Notes: generated from the letters alone by a model not told the origin. DNA of 14,954 bases from a bacterium (GCA_030616165.1 JAUWXV010000070.1:1-14954), one strand, 5' to 3'; shown: positions 6,192 to 13,948, counted from the stretch's first letter. Numbers and translations: made by a program.

Positions 6192-6447
6192 AACTTTGGT
6201 AAATTTTGGAAACTAATTATTTTTTGTAAATATATTAGGTTTATTAATTCACAAGAGCATTGAATATTCAAATGGCAGTCATTCTGAACCCTGTGCTGAA
6301 CTTGATTCAGTATTGTTTCAGAATCTATTGTTTATTAATTATTTAGATGCTGAAATAAATAGATCCTGAAATAAACTCAGGATGACAATTAAACTTTACT
6401 TGTTTTAAAATGTTTTGAATTATACGTAATAGAAATTTACCAAAGTT
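6192..6447. mobile_element. Putative MITE-like element with perfect 15-bp terminal inverted repeats
   Basis: AACTTTGGTAAATTT at 6192-6206 is the exact reverse complement of AAATTTACCAAAGTT at 6433-6447. The 226-base interior contains a palindromic repeat (6278-6386) and no coding frame. No transposase and no clear target-site duplication are visible, so mobility is only inferred. A 13-of-15 match to the terminal sequence occurs at 13081-13095. Confidence 0.4.
6278..6386. repeat. Imperfect palindromic repeat of the GTCATTCTGAA...TCAGGATGAC type
   Basis: The left side has GTCATTCTGAACCCTG and TTTCAGAATCTA. The right side has TAGATGCTGAAATAA, AGATCCTGAAATAA and CTCAGGATGAC. The sides are inverted versions of one another with several mismatches and an internal duplication. 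This GTCATTCTGA...TCAGNATGAC pattern is a familiar intergenic repeat type in diverse bacteria. Confidence 0.65.
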
Positions 6448-6508
6448 ATGTAAATCACTTCTAAATTTTTTAATATTTTACAGTTTCTTTAATGTATAAA
6501 AAATACAG

Positions 6509-6541
6509 TTAAATATATAGTAAATTTAACCAAAAATCAAA
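6509..6541. repeat. AT-rich dispersed repeat, copy 2
   Basis: Matches 3241-3273 at 28 of 33 ungapped positions, with the shared core TATATAG-Y-AAATTTAAC. It lies about 70 bases beyond the 3' end of the nuclease gene. Confidence 0.45.
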
Positions 6542-6610
6542 TGCTTTTAAAACATATCTTAAAAATCTTTGTCTTTTCTGCATCCATTTTTAGAATAAAT
6601 GAAACTAAGA

Positions 6611-8185
6611 CTAAAGTGGCAAGGTCTCAGCAAAACTGGGAATAAATATTTGGAACCCTTTTTGTTTTAGATGTTTGGCGAATGTTTCTATTGAATCTTT
6701 TTCTCCGTGTACCAGGGCGATTTTCTCAATCTTTAGATTCGATTCTGTAAGGAAGCGTGTCAATTCCGATTGGTCGGCATGTGCACTAAATCCATCTAAC
6801 TGTATTACCTCTGCCTTTAGAGGATATTCCTTATTCATGAATTTCACCCAGGGATAATCCCTGCCATTTCCTTTAGAAACCTCAGCAAGTTGGAGAATTC
6901 GGCGTCCCAGGGTATGTTCTGCTTGAAACCCCACGAAAAGAATTGTGTTCCGTGAATCGTGAATTTTATGACGGAGGTGGTGAAGAATCCTGCCCGCCTC
7001 ACACATTCCTGAAGCAGAAATGACAATATGAGGAGATTTATCACGATTTAAAGCCATTGATTCTTCAACCGTCTTAACATATTTAAGTTGTTTGAAACTA
7101 AAAGGATTCTCACCATTTTCCAAAAAAGTTTTATGTGTTTCGTAATCATAACATTCAGGATGTTCGCCAAAAACAGTTGTCAGATTCAGCGTGAGAGGGC
7201 TGTCCACATATACAGGCATCGATGGCAGTTTCCCTTCATTGTATAATTCATGAAGCATATAAATGAGGGTTTGTGACCGCTCCATTGCAAAAGAAGGTAT
7301 TATTACACTCCCCCCCCGTGCATAGGTTCGGTTAATTACTTCTTCCAGGTGGTTTTTCAAATTGCTAACAGGTTCATGCAGACGATTCCCATAAGTACTT
7401 TCCATAATCAGCAAGTCAAGGTGTTGGTGTTCAGGAGGAAACCACAGTGTGGGGTCACGCAGTATGGGAACCTGAAACCGCCCCAAATCGCCGGTGAAAC
7501 CTATTACGAATTTTTTCTGACCTTCCTTTATATCAATGATTATAATGGCAGAACCGAGGATATGTCCGGCATCATAAAAAGTGCAAGAAATATCCTTTCC
7601 CACTTCAACAGGTGTTTTGTAAGGATATCCTTCAAATTGTTCCAGGCATTCCTCTGCGTCCTTGATTGTGTACAGGGGAGTAATTTTCTGTAAGCCGTGT
7701 TTATCAATAACTTCCATAATTTTTTCTTTGTCAATGTACAACTTATTCTTTTTCAATATTTTCTTTACTTTCCGGATTTCCGCATTACTAAGGTGCCTGT
7801 GTTTTTTCCCGGATGTCATTTGTTCATAAAGAAATGCCCTCGCTGTTTTATAATTCAAATAATCAGCGTCTGATTCCTGTATGTGGGCACTATCCCGAAG
7901 CATGTATTCACATTCATCTTGGGTTGGACGCGTAGTTATGACCCGCCCCATAAATCCTTTCGATGAAAGCATCGGGATACGACCTGAATGGTCAACATGT
8001 GCATGAGAAAGTAAAACATTGGTGATGCTCTCGTTATTAAAAGAAAATTTTTCATTTTTTTTCTGACTTTCTTTACGTTTACCTTGAAAAAGACCGCAGT
8101 CCATCAGAATACGGTTATGTTTGGTAGTCAACAGATGTGAAGAACCTGTTACCTCGCTGCATGCCCCGAAAAAAGTTACATCCAT
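6611..8185 (-). CDS. MBL-fold metallo-hydrolase with beta-CASP and Zn-dependent RNA-specificity domains (CPSF/Ysh1-like nuclease)
   Basis: 524 residues, cytosolic, predicted zinc-dependent RNase of the CPSF73/COG1236 type, acting in RNA processing or decay. The metal site is nearly complete: HAHVDH (61-66), GHILGSA (H208), FTGDLGR (D233). The beta-CASP region includes ESTYGNRLHE, SFAMERSQTLIYML and SASGMCEAGRILHHL. The C-terminal RMMBL part has GFQAEHTLGRRIL, FSAHADQSEL and ALVHGE. It is longer than the usual 450-470 residues because of a Lys-rich insert at about 110-190. The ATG at 8185 follows GGAG by 8 bases. It is divergent from the CDF transporter gene. The target RNA is unknown. Confidence 0.88.
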   Translation of the reverse strand: MDVTFFGACSEVTGSSHLLTTKHNRILMDCGLFQGKRKESQKKNEKFSFNNESITNVLLSHAHVDHSGRIPMLSSKGFMGRVITTRPTQDECEYMLRDSAHIQESDADYLNYKTARAFLYEQMTSGKKHRHLSNAEIRKVKKILKKNKLYIDKEKIMEVIDKHGLQKITPLYTIKDAEECLEQFEGYPYKTPVEVGKDISCTFYDAGHILGSAIIIIDIKEGQKKFVIGFTGDLGRFQVPILRDPTLWFPPEHQHLDLLIMESTYGNRLHEPVSNLKNHLEEVINRTYARGGSVIIPSFAMERSQTLIYMLHELYNEGKLPSMPVYVDSPLTLNLTTVFGEHPECYDYETHKTFLENGENPFSFKQLKYVKTVEESMALNRDKSPHIVISASGMCEAGRILHHLRHKIHDSRNTILFVGFQAEHTLGRRILQLAEVSKGNGRDYPWVKFMNKEYPLKAEVIQLDGFSAHADQSELTRFLTESNLKIEKIALVHGEKDSIETFAKHLKQKGFQIFIPSFAETLPL

Positions 8186-8351
8186 CTTCAGTCTCCAAGA
8201 TTTTTAATAGTATATAAAATCACTTATTTTTTTCACTGAAATATATTCTTTTATGGAAAAAATGCAAGGATAAAAGAATGGTAATATAAGATTTAGATTA
8301 ATTCTATCATTTTTTATTCCCTTATTTTTTGGAACTTTATAAAATAAAAAT

Positions 8352-8380
8352 TTGTTTATTATAAAAATTTTATTTATTAT
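8352..8380 (+). promoter_or_regulatory. Candidate promoter of the CDF transporter gene
   Basis: TTGTTT (8352-8357) and TATTAT (8375-8380) are separated by 17 bases in the very AT-rich divergent spacer. This would give a leader of about 35 bases. The composition makes such matches common, so support is modest. Confidence 0.35.
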
Positions 8381-8388
8381 ATAATAAG

Positions 8389-8410
8389 TCTATTTCAATT
8401 TTCAAATAGA
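8389..8410 (+). promoter_or_regulatory. Inverted repeat in the CDF leader, possible operator
   Basis: TCTATTT (8389-8395) and AAATAGA (8404-8410) form a perfect 7-bp inverted repeat around 8 bases, ending 12 bases before the start codon and overlapping the expected transcription start. A metal-responsive repressor site is a reasonable guess only. There is no Shine-Dalgarno sequence between it and the ATG. Confidence 0.35.
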
Positions 8411-8422
8411 TTAAAACTTATT

Positions 8423-9550
8423 ATGAAAAAATCAGATTATAAATATGGGAAAAAGGTTACACTAATAGGTATATTTGGAAATATTGCTATTTCAGTTTTC
8501 AAGTTTATATGCGGTATAATCGGACACAGCGGTGCATTGATAGCAGACGCCGTTCATTCTGTTTCGGATATAGCGGCAACCCTTGCAGTATTATTCGGAC
8601 TGAAGTTCAGCAGTAAGCCGGAGGATAAAAACCACCCATACGGACATGGCAAAATTGAATCTTTAACATCGCTTTTCGTAGGTATCCTACTTCTTATTAC
8701 CGCTCTATATATTTTGTATGAAAATTCAATAAAACTTGTGAGGGGTGAATTCTTAGTTCCATCCTGGATAGCAGTAATTGGAGTGATAATTTCGATATTA
8801 TCAAAAGAATGGATGTTCCTCTATACAATAAAAGCAGGCAAAAAACTAAACAGTCCGGCAATAATAGCAAATGCCTGGGACCATCGTTCTGACGCATATT
8901 CATCGATTGGTGTATTAGTTGGAATAAGTTTTGCAAAACTTAATATGCCCTATTTTGATGCGATTGCCGCAATTGTTGTATCATTTTTCATTTTAAGAAT
9001 TGGTTATAAAATCACGAGAGGTTCAATTAATGACCTGATTGACTATCAAATTCCAACATCGCTAATCAATGGTTTAAAAAAGGCACTTTCAGAATGGAAA
9101 ATAAAATATGATGTGGAAAGCATAAGGGGAAGACGGATGGGTTCCTCATATATTATTGACCTCAAACTCAAACTTTCTCCATATATAAATGTTAAAGAAG
9201 GAATAAAAAATATAAACGCACTCAGGGATTTTCTACTGTCGAGGATAAAGACCCTGCAGGATGTAATAATTGAAATTGCTATCGACGCAAAAGAATCAGA
9301 TTTATTTGAAGCACAAATAAAAAACAGAGTATATAATATTTTAAAAAAGTATTCAGATAAATATGTAGAGATTCATAAAATAGATTATCACTTTTTTTCT
9401 GACCACCAGGAAATACATTTTCATATGGTAGTTCCCGACAATACCACCGTAAAAGATTCTCATAACATTGCAGAAATAATACAGAACGAGATACAGAAAG
9501 AATTCCCCGATTCTGAAGTAATAATTCATATCGAACCCGAAAAAAATTAA
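8423..9550 (+). CDS. Cation diffusion facilitator (CDF) family metal exporter with two C-terminal dimerisation domains
   Basis: 375 residues, an inner-membrane metal/proton antiporter with about six hydrophobic segments. The helix 2 metal site is H45-x3-D49 (ADAVHSVSD) and NHPYGHGKIE (70-79) is the family loop. The helix 5 site reads NAWDHRSD, so the position that is usually His is Asp153, paired with Asp157. This mixed HxxxD/DxxxD arrangement makes the metal (Zn, Fe or Mn) uncertain. Two ferredoxin-like cytosolic domains follow, about 208-292 and 298-375; the second ends VIIHIEP and is His-rich. Most single-domain members have about 300 residues. The gene is AT-rich and lacks a visible ribosome binding site before its ATG. 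It stands alone, divergent from the nuclease gene and convergent with the NTPase gene. Confidence 0.9.
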   Translation: MKKSDYKYGKKVTLIGIFGNIAISVFKFICGIIGHSGALIADAVHSVSDIAATLAVLFGLKFSSKPEDKNHPYGHGKIESLTSLFVGILLLITALYILYENSIKLVRGEFLVPSWIAVIGVIISILSKEWMFLYTIKAGKKLNSPAIIANAWDHRSDAYSSIGVLVGISFAKLNMPYFDAIAAIVVSFFILRIGYKITRGSINDLIDYQIPTSLINGLKKALSEWKIKYDVESIRGRRMGSSYIIDLKLKLSPYINVKEGIKNINALRDFLLSRIKTLQDVIIEIAIDAKESDLFEAQIKNRVYNILKKYSDKYVEIHKIDYHFFSDHQEIHFHMVVPDNTTVKDSHNIAEIIQNEIQKEFPDSEVIIHIEPEKN

Positions 9551-9609
9551 GTTAAAAAATAATAATAAACCGCAGACCCAAAGGGCAAGGGCGCAGAGAA
9601 AAAGAAGAG

Positions 9610-9628
9610 GGCAACCCGCCGGGTCGCC
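9610..9628. repeat. Hairpin GGCAACCC/GGGTCGCC
   Basis: Eight-base arms with one A-C mismatch around the loop GCC, located between the convergent CDF and NTPase genes. The segment around it (CGCAGACCCAAAGGGC, GGGCAACCCGCCGGGT) resembles the repeat cluster at 2941-3064. No T-run follows within a few bases on either strand. Confidence 0.45.
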
Positions 9629-9642
9629 ACTACATTTGGATA

Positions 9643-9690
9643 AAAGACATTATTATATGCTATTTTATGGAAACACCTTCGCCGGCAGAA
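9643..9690 (-). repeat. Dispersed repeat with embedded TATAAT, copy 2 (48 bases)
   Basis: Aligns with 5421-5479 (23 of 25 and 17 of 19 positions in the two halves) but lacks 11 middle bases. Its TATAAT (complement of 9652-9657) points on the minus strand toward the 3' end of the CDF gene, where it could only make an antisense or short RNA. No matching -35 is evident in this copy. Confidence 0.55.
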
Positions 9691-9774
9691 TGCACATAAA
9701 TCGGCATTAGAAGGAGGAATAAAACTTAAAATTCCAGATTTAAATAAAATATAGGAGATTTTGTTTATAGATTT

Positions 9775-10320
9775 TTAAAGATTATACCTTATGATTTTAA
9801 TTATATCCTCTGCTATTTCATCTCTATTCTGATATGTAATACATATTATCTTAACGTCTTTTCTTTCCCTTATCCGGTTAAGAAACTCGATATTTTTATC
9901 CTGAATCACTCCCACTACGATTTTACTGCTGTTTAATGCAGATGAAACGGTGTTCTTAAAATTTTCCGAAAATAGTTCCATTTTTGCAATTTCATCAATA
10001 ACGATTATATCTATTTCATCATTATGTAATGCACGATTAATAGAATCTACACCGATTTTGTCAATATCGTTGGTATTGACTGCATATTTGCCCACCTTAA
10101 ATCTCGATTTTACGTCAATATGTGAGAGTAAACCTTCTTCTCCATCGGTGTTTTTAATTCTAAAGCCGACTCTATTCCCTTTTTCCCTTATCTCTTCTGT
10201 GTAGAACCCGCTGATATTTTTTTTATATTTTTCAATAATCTTTTTTATAACGGTGGTTTTTCCGATGCCGGGTTTTCCAGTCAAAAGTATATTAATCTTC
10301 TTCGACCTTATAGACATCAT
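9775..10320 (-). CDS. THEP1-type nucleoside-triphosphatase (NTPase family)
   Basis: About 181 residues from the ATG at 10320, the usual size of the THEP1 P-loop NTPases, which hydrolyse ATP/GTP slowly in vitro and whose cellular role is unclear. Walker A is GKPGIGKTT at residues 15-23. FYTEEIREKGNRVGF is the conserved post-P-loop segment, and IIVIDEIAKMELFS holds Walker B. The frame opens earlier with a TTG at 10344, but the paired ATGs at 10320 and 10317 are more natural starts. They lie inside the 3' end of the EF-like gene, giving an overlap of about 29 bases in a different frame. No good ribosome binding site precedes them, so translation is probably coupled to the upstream gene. Confidence 0.85.
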   Translation of the reverse strand: MMSIRSKKINILLTGKPGIGKTTVIKKIIEKYKKNISGFYTEEIREKGNRVGFRIKNTDGEEGLLSHIDVKSRFKVGKYAVNTNDIDKIGVDSINRALHNDEIDIIVIDEIAKMELFSENFKNTVSSALNSSKIVVGVIQDKNIEFLNRIRERKDVKIICITYQNRDEIAEDIIKIIRYNL

Positions 10321-10552
10321 CGTTCTCACGGACTTTTTCGTCAACTTTTACCCCAAAAGAATCGCCTGGTTTAACTTCTGGAACTCTTTCTCCTTCGATT
10401 TCAATGGAATCTATTTTCTGGATAAAATCTGATGTATAACCAGATATATGAACTGAATCTCCAACTTTTAAAGTCCCTTTTTCAAGTTCTATCACTGCGA
10501 CTCCGACTTTAGAAAAATAATGTTTTACTCTCCCAATCCTTTCCTCAGCCAT
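10292..10552 (-). CDS. Small translation elongation factor-like protein (EF-Tu domain 2-like)
   Basis: 86 residues forming a single beta-barrel of the EF-Tu/IF2 domain 2 type: RIGRVKHYFSKVGVAVIEL, LKVGDSVHISG, IDSIEIEGERVPEVKPGDSFGVKV. No GTPase domain is attached. Such stand-alone proteins are usually annotated as elongation factor-like, and a related module is found at the C terminus of some U32 peptidases. It could bind RNA or a ribosomal partner, but its function is unproven. The ATG at 10552 has AGGAGG eight bases upstream. The C terminus overlaps the THEP1-type gene by about 29 bases, so the two are cotranscribed. A TATAAT box lies at 10577-10582, and a cluster of hairpins separates it from the malic enzyme gene. 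Confidence 0.8.
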   Translation of the reverse strand: MAEERIGRVKHYFSKVGVAVIELEKGTLKVGDSVHISGYTSDFIQKIDSIEIEGERVPEVKPGDSFGVKVDEKVRENDDVYKVEED

Positions 10553-10560
10553 ATTATTTC

Positions 10561-10582
10561 CCTCCTATAATTTTTTATTATA
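10561..10582 (-). promoter_or_regulatory. Ribosome binding site and possible -10 box of the EF-like/NTPase pair
   Basis: AGGAGG (complement of 10561-10566) lies 8 bases before the ATG. TATAAT (complement of 10577-10582) could serve as a -10 box with a leader of about 20 bases. No good -35 sits 16-18 bases before it, so readthrough from the malic enzyme gene is an alternative. Confidence 0.45.
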
Positions 10583-10593
10583 ATAAAGTATTT

Positions 10594-10702
10594 CCCACCG
10601 TTTGCGAAGGTTTTCTTCACCTTCGCCCTGCATGAAATCAATCCAAAGAACCCACCCACGGTGGGTGAAACTTGCTGTTATTCCCCCGAGTATTCGGAGG
10701 AA
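10594..10702 (-). promoter_or_regulatory. Cluster of hairpins with competing long-range pairing between the malic enzyme and EF-like genes
   Basis: Three local inverted repeats are visible. TTCCCCCGA/TCGGAGGAA (10681-10702) has one mismatch and a 4-base loop, just after the malic enzyme stop. CACCC/GGGTG (10653-10667) can be extended as CACCCAC/GTGGGTG around one base. GCGAAGG/CCTTCGC (10604-10626) is perfect. In addition CCCACCG (10594-10600) pairs exactly with CGGTGGG (10659-10665), which would break the second hairpin while enclosing the third. No T-run follows. An attenuator-like or RNA-processing role is possible but unproven. CACCTTCGCC here resembles the core of the dispersed repeat. 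Confidence 0.4.
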
Positions 10703-10713
10703 TATAGATGAAG

Positions 10714-12960
10714 TTATTTTTCCTGAGCATCTACAACAGCAATTGCAGCCATATTAACAATATCCTTAACTTCGCTTCCTCTCTGGAGAACGTGGACAGA
10801 CTTTTTGATTCCCATAAGAATAGGACCTATTGCTTCAGCTCCGCCTAACCTTGCAAGAAGTTTATAAGCAATATTCCCAGATTGTAGGTCAGGGAATATC
10901 AGAATATTTGCTTCTTCTTTTAATGTAGAAAATAGAAATGTCTCCTCAATAATCTCATGAACAACAGCAGTGTCTGCCTGCATCTCTCCATCTATCATAA
11001 GGTCTGGCATTCTTTCTTTCACGATTTCAACAGCCCGTCTTACCTTTTCAACAAAAGGATGCTTTACACTGCCGAAGTTGCTGAATGAGAGCATTGCAAC
11101 TTTTGGCTCTATATCAAATTTTTTTACAGTCTCTGCTGCACAGATGGCAATCTCTGCAAGGTCTTCTTCGGTAGGATCAATATTCACAGTAGTATCAGCA
11201 AAAAATAATACCTTATTTTTCACTATCATCATATAAAGCCCCGATACTTTATGTATATTCTCCTCCATCTTTATAACCTGCAGAGCAGGTCTTATAGTAT
11301 TCGGATAATGTTTAGTTAGTCCTGATATGAGTCCATCAGCATCCCCCATATGTACCATCATAGCACCAAAGTAATTGGGGTCTCTCAAAAGTTCTCCTGC
11401 AACAGTTTTAGTGACACCCCGTCTGTTCCGCAAGTTGTAAAGTTCTTCAACATACTGTGGAAGTTGTTCATAAGTTTCTGGATTTATAATCTCGATTTCT
11501 TCCAGATTAATGTGATGTTCTTCTGCAGTCTCTTTTATATATTTTTTATCTCCGATTAGAATCGGTTCAGCAATCTTTTCGTCTATCAAGATTTGTGCAG
11601 CCTTAACGATTCTCTCCTGGTTTCCTTCTGGAAAAACAATTCTTTTCGGATTTCTTTTTGCTTTATTAATAATACCTCTCATAACCATCCTTGATTTGCC
11701 GAATCTTGCATCGAGTTCTTCTTTATATTTTTCTATATCAATATTAATAGTTGCGGCTCCAGATTCCATAGCTGCCTTTGCCACAGCAGATGTTTCCCAG
11801 ATAAGAATCCTTGGGTCAAAAGGTTTTGGAATTATATAATTTGGTCCAAATTCAAAATGATCGCCTTCATAAGCCTTGATAACTGATTCCGGGACATCTT
11901 CTTTCGCAAGGGCGGCTAAAGCATATACTGCTGCAATTTTCATTTCATCGTTAATCGCTCTGGCTCTTACGTCGAGTGCTCCCCTGAATATAAAGGGAAA
12001 ACCAAGCACATTATTTACCTGATTCGGATAATCAGAACGTCCAGTTGCCATTATGATATCATCTCTTGTACTTTTTGCATCTTCATAAGAAATCTCAGGG
12101 TCAGGATTAGCCAAGGCAAAAATTATTGGACGCTCATTCATCGATTTTACCATCTCTTTTGATACCACTCCCCCAACTGAAAGACCGACAAATACATCTC
12201 TCCCTTTCATAGCTTCTTTTAATGTTCTTAACTCTGTCTCAACAGCGAACTTCTTTTTATATGGATTTAATCCCTCCTTTCTCCCTTTATAGATTACTCC
12301 TTTGCTGTCGCACATAATTAAATTTTTCTTTTTAATTCCCAGTTTAGTAAAAAGGACGGCGCACGCATAACCTGCCGCTCCAGCACCATTGACAACTATC
12401 TTGATTTCATCAATCTTTTTACCAGCAATCTCGAGTGAATTTAAGAGTGCTGCACTGGTGATTATTGCTGTTCCATGCTGGTCATCATGAAATACAGGGA
12501 TATTTAACTGTTCTTTCAGAGATTCTTCAATGTAAAAGCAGTCGGGGGCTTTTATATCTTCAAGATTTATACCTCCAAATGTGGGTTCGATGAGTTTGCA
12601 AACATTAATAACATCATCCGGGTCTTTCGAATTTATCTCAATATCAAATACATCAATATCTGCAAACCTTTTGAACAAAACCCCCTTACCCTCCATAACT
12701 GGTTTCCCCGCCAGACTGCCAACATCTCCCAGCCCCAGAACAGCAGTCCCATTCGTAACAACTGCCACAAGATTCCCCTTTGTAGTATAAATATAGGCAT
12801 CTTCTGGATTTTTTTCAATCTCCTTGACCGGTTCGGCAACTCCGGGTGTGTAAGCAAGTGAGAGGTCACGTTGAGTTATGCAGGGCTTTGATGTAATTAC
12901 TTCTATCTTACCATGTCTTCCTGCGGAGTGATATTCCAAGGCATCTTTTTTTCTTATCAT
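10714..12960 (-). CDS. maeB: Malic enzyme fused to phosphotransacetylase-like domain (MaeB type)
   Basis: 748 residues, the normal length of the bacterial MaeB fusion, a cytosolic enzyme that oxidatively decarboxylates malate to pyruvate with NADP or NAD. The malic domain shows [10 protein letters not shown] (36-45), GLGDVG (76-81), [21 protein letters not shown] (88-108, with K92 and acidic metal ligands), [14 protein letters not shown] (129-142) and FHDDQHGTA (157-165). The cofactor fold starts at [11 protein letters not shown] (189-199). From about residue 425 a phosphotransacetylase domain follows ([48 protein letters not shown]). In characterised homologues this part mainly regulates by binding acetyl-CoA. 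The ATG is preceded only by a weak TAGGT about 10 bases upstream. The gene is flanked by the EF-like gene and the flagellin gene, with no obvious functional link. Confidence 0.93.
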   Translation of the reverse strand: MIRKKDALEYHSAGRHGKIEVITSKPCITQRDLSLAYTPGVAEPVKEIEKNPEDAYIYTTKGNLVAVVTNGTAVLGLGDVGSLAGKPVMEGKGVLFKRFADIDVFDIEINSKDPDDVINVCKLIEPTFGGINLEDIKAPDCFYIEESLKEQLNIPVFHDDQHGTAIITSAALLNSLEIAGKKIDEIKIVVNGAGAAGYACAVLFTKLGIKKKNLIMCDSKGVIYKGRKEGLNPYKKKFAVETELRTLKEAMKGRDVFVGLSVGGVVSKEMVKSMNERPIIFALANPDPEISYEDAKSTRDDIIMATGRSDYPNQVNNVLGFPFIFRGALDVRARAINDEMKIAAVYALAALAKEDVPESVIKAYEGDHFEFGPNYIIPKPFDPRILIWETSAVAKAAMESGAATINIDIEKYKEELDARFGKSRMVMRGIINKAKRNPKRIVFPEGNQERIVKAAQILIDEKIAEPILIGDKKYIKETAEEHHINLEEIEIINPETYEQLPQYVEELYNLRNRRGVTKTVAGELLRDPNYFGAMMVHMGDADGLISGLTKHYPNTIRPALQVIKMEENIHKVSGLYMMIVKNKVLFFADTTVNIDPTEEDLAEIAICAAETVKKFDIEPKVAMLSFSNFGSVKHPFVEKVRRAVEIVKERMPDLMIDGEMQADTAVVHEIIEETFLFSTLKEEANILIFPDLQSGNIAYKLLARLGGAEAIGPILMGIKKSVHVLQRGSEVKDIVNMAAIAVVDAQEK

Positions 12961-13093
12961 TTCATTATTACCTATAAAAAATACAATTTTTAAAATAAGT
13001 ATATTTTTAGTTCACTAAAACAAAATATAAAAATATTATTTGAATTTCAATCAAAACTTTAGAAAAAATTATTTTAATAAAACTTTGCCAAAT
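12961..13093. other. AT-rich spacer between the flagellin and malic enzyme genes
   Basis: 133 bases, almost only A and T, with scattered TTGATT, TTGTTT and TATA-like boxes on the minus strand but no pair with good spacing. No hairpin terminator is seen behind the flagellin gene. AACTTTGCCAAATTT at 13081-13095 resembles the inverted ends of the element at 6192-6447. Confidence 0.4.
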
Positions 13094-13948
13094 TTATGAA
13101 TTACAATTGAAGAGCACAAGGACACTAATAGGTAAGATATTAGCCTGTACGAGCTGTGCAGTGGCGGTTCTTTGAAGAATAAGATATTTTACAGCATTAA
13201 GTTGCTCTTTTGCGAGGTCTGCATCAAGAATTCTGCTGGATGCGGCTTTATTATTTATAATTGCAATATTCAAAGTATTCTCTTTAATGTTTAATCTTGA
13301 AATATATGAACCAATATTCTGAAGAGAATCTGAAACAGTTTCAATTGCAGAATCTATGTTTGAGAGTGCTGTGCTTGAGCCAGATGCTGTGAATACATTG
13401 TTTGATACGTATTGGGATGAGACATTGAGTGCTTCAGAGGAATTATTCCTGGATAAATTTATAATCATTTTGTTTGTGGGTTTTTCGCCGGTCTGAATTG
13501 ATTTATTAATAAATGAGCCATCTAAAAGTTTAAAATTATTAAATGTAGTCTCTTCAACAATATCATCGATCTCACTGGTGAGTTGATCCAGTTCAGTCTT
13601 GATAGCGTTTCTCTCGGCAGAACTCAGAGTATCGCTCGCTGCCTGGGTTACCTTTTCTTTCATAGTAATGAGAATATCACTAATATTCTGCAGACCTCCT
13701 TCTGCTATAGAAAGCATATTTTTAGCAGTGCCTACATTATCAAGTGCAACACTTAATCCCCTTACCCTTGCGTTAATCCTTCTGGATATAACATAGCCAG
13801 CAGGATCATCTGCTACTGATGTTATCCTTTTTCCAGTAGCCAGCCGAAGCTGGGCTTTTTCAAGTTTTCGATTAATGTTTTTTAAGGCGTTTAGAGCATT
13901 AAGTGCTGCAATATTAGTTCTGATACGCGTAAAGTCACCTATTGCCAT
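13094..13948 (-). CDS. Flagellin (minimal, D0/D1 core)
   Basis: 284 residues, the filament subunit exported through the flagellar type III apparatus. The N-terminal D0/D1 part is canonical: RIRTNIAALNALNAL, LRLATGKRITSVADDPAGYVISRRI, ARVRGLSVALDNV. A short central section at about 145-205 replaces the variable D2/D3 domains. The C-terminal coiled-coil part reads SSRILDADLAKEQLNAVKYLILQ and TATAQLVQANILPISVLVLF. Flagellins usually stop at about that phenylalanine plus one residue; this one continues with NCNS, including Cys282, an unusual residue in a packed filament. The ATG is preceded by AGGGAAG seven bases away. A sigma-28-like promoter lies 50-76 bases upstream. No other flagellar gene is in the window, so it is a stand-alone unit. 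Confidence 0.92.
   Translation of the reverse strand: MAIGDFTRIRTNIAALNALNALKNINRKLEKAQLRLATGKRITSVADDPAGYVISRRINARVRGLSVALDNVGTAKNMLSIAEGGLQNISDILITMKEKVTQAASDTLSSAERNAIKTELDQLTSEIDDIVEETTFNNFKLLDGSFINKSIQTGEKPTNKMIINLSRNNSSEALNVSSQYVSNNVFTASGSSTALSNIDSAIETVSDSLQNIGSYISRLNIKENTLNIAIINNKAASSRILDADLAKEQLNAVKYLILQRTATAQLVQANILPISVLVLFNCNS

Larger units (their letters stand above)
6107..6610. other. Intergenic region with palindromic repeats, no gene
   Basis: About 500 bases between the small methyltransferase and the nuclease gene. It holds a short palindrome ACCTG-A-CAGGT (6125-6135) just before the methyltransferase start, a 256-base element with 15-bp inverted ends (6192-6447), a TCATTCTGA/TCAGGATGA palindrome inside it, and an AT-rich repeat at 6509-6541. 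No coding frame is supported. Confidence 0.6.
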
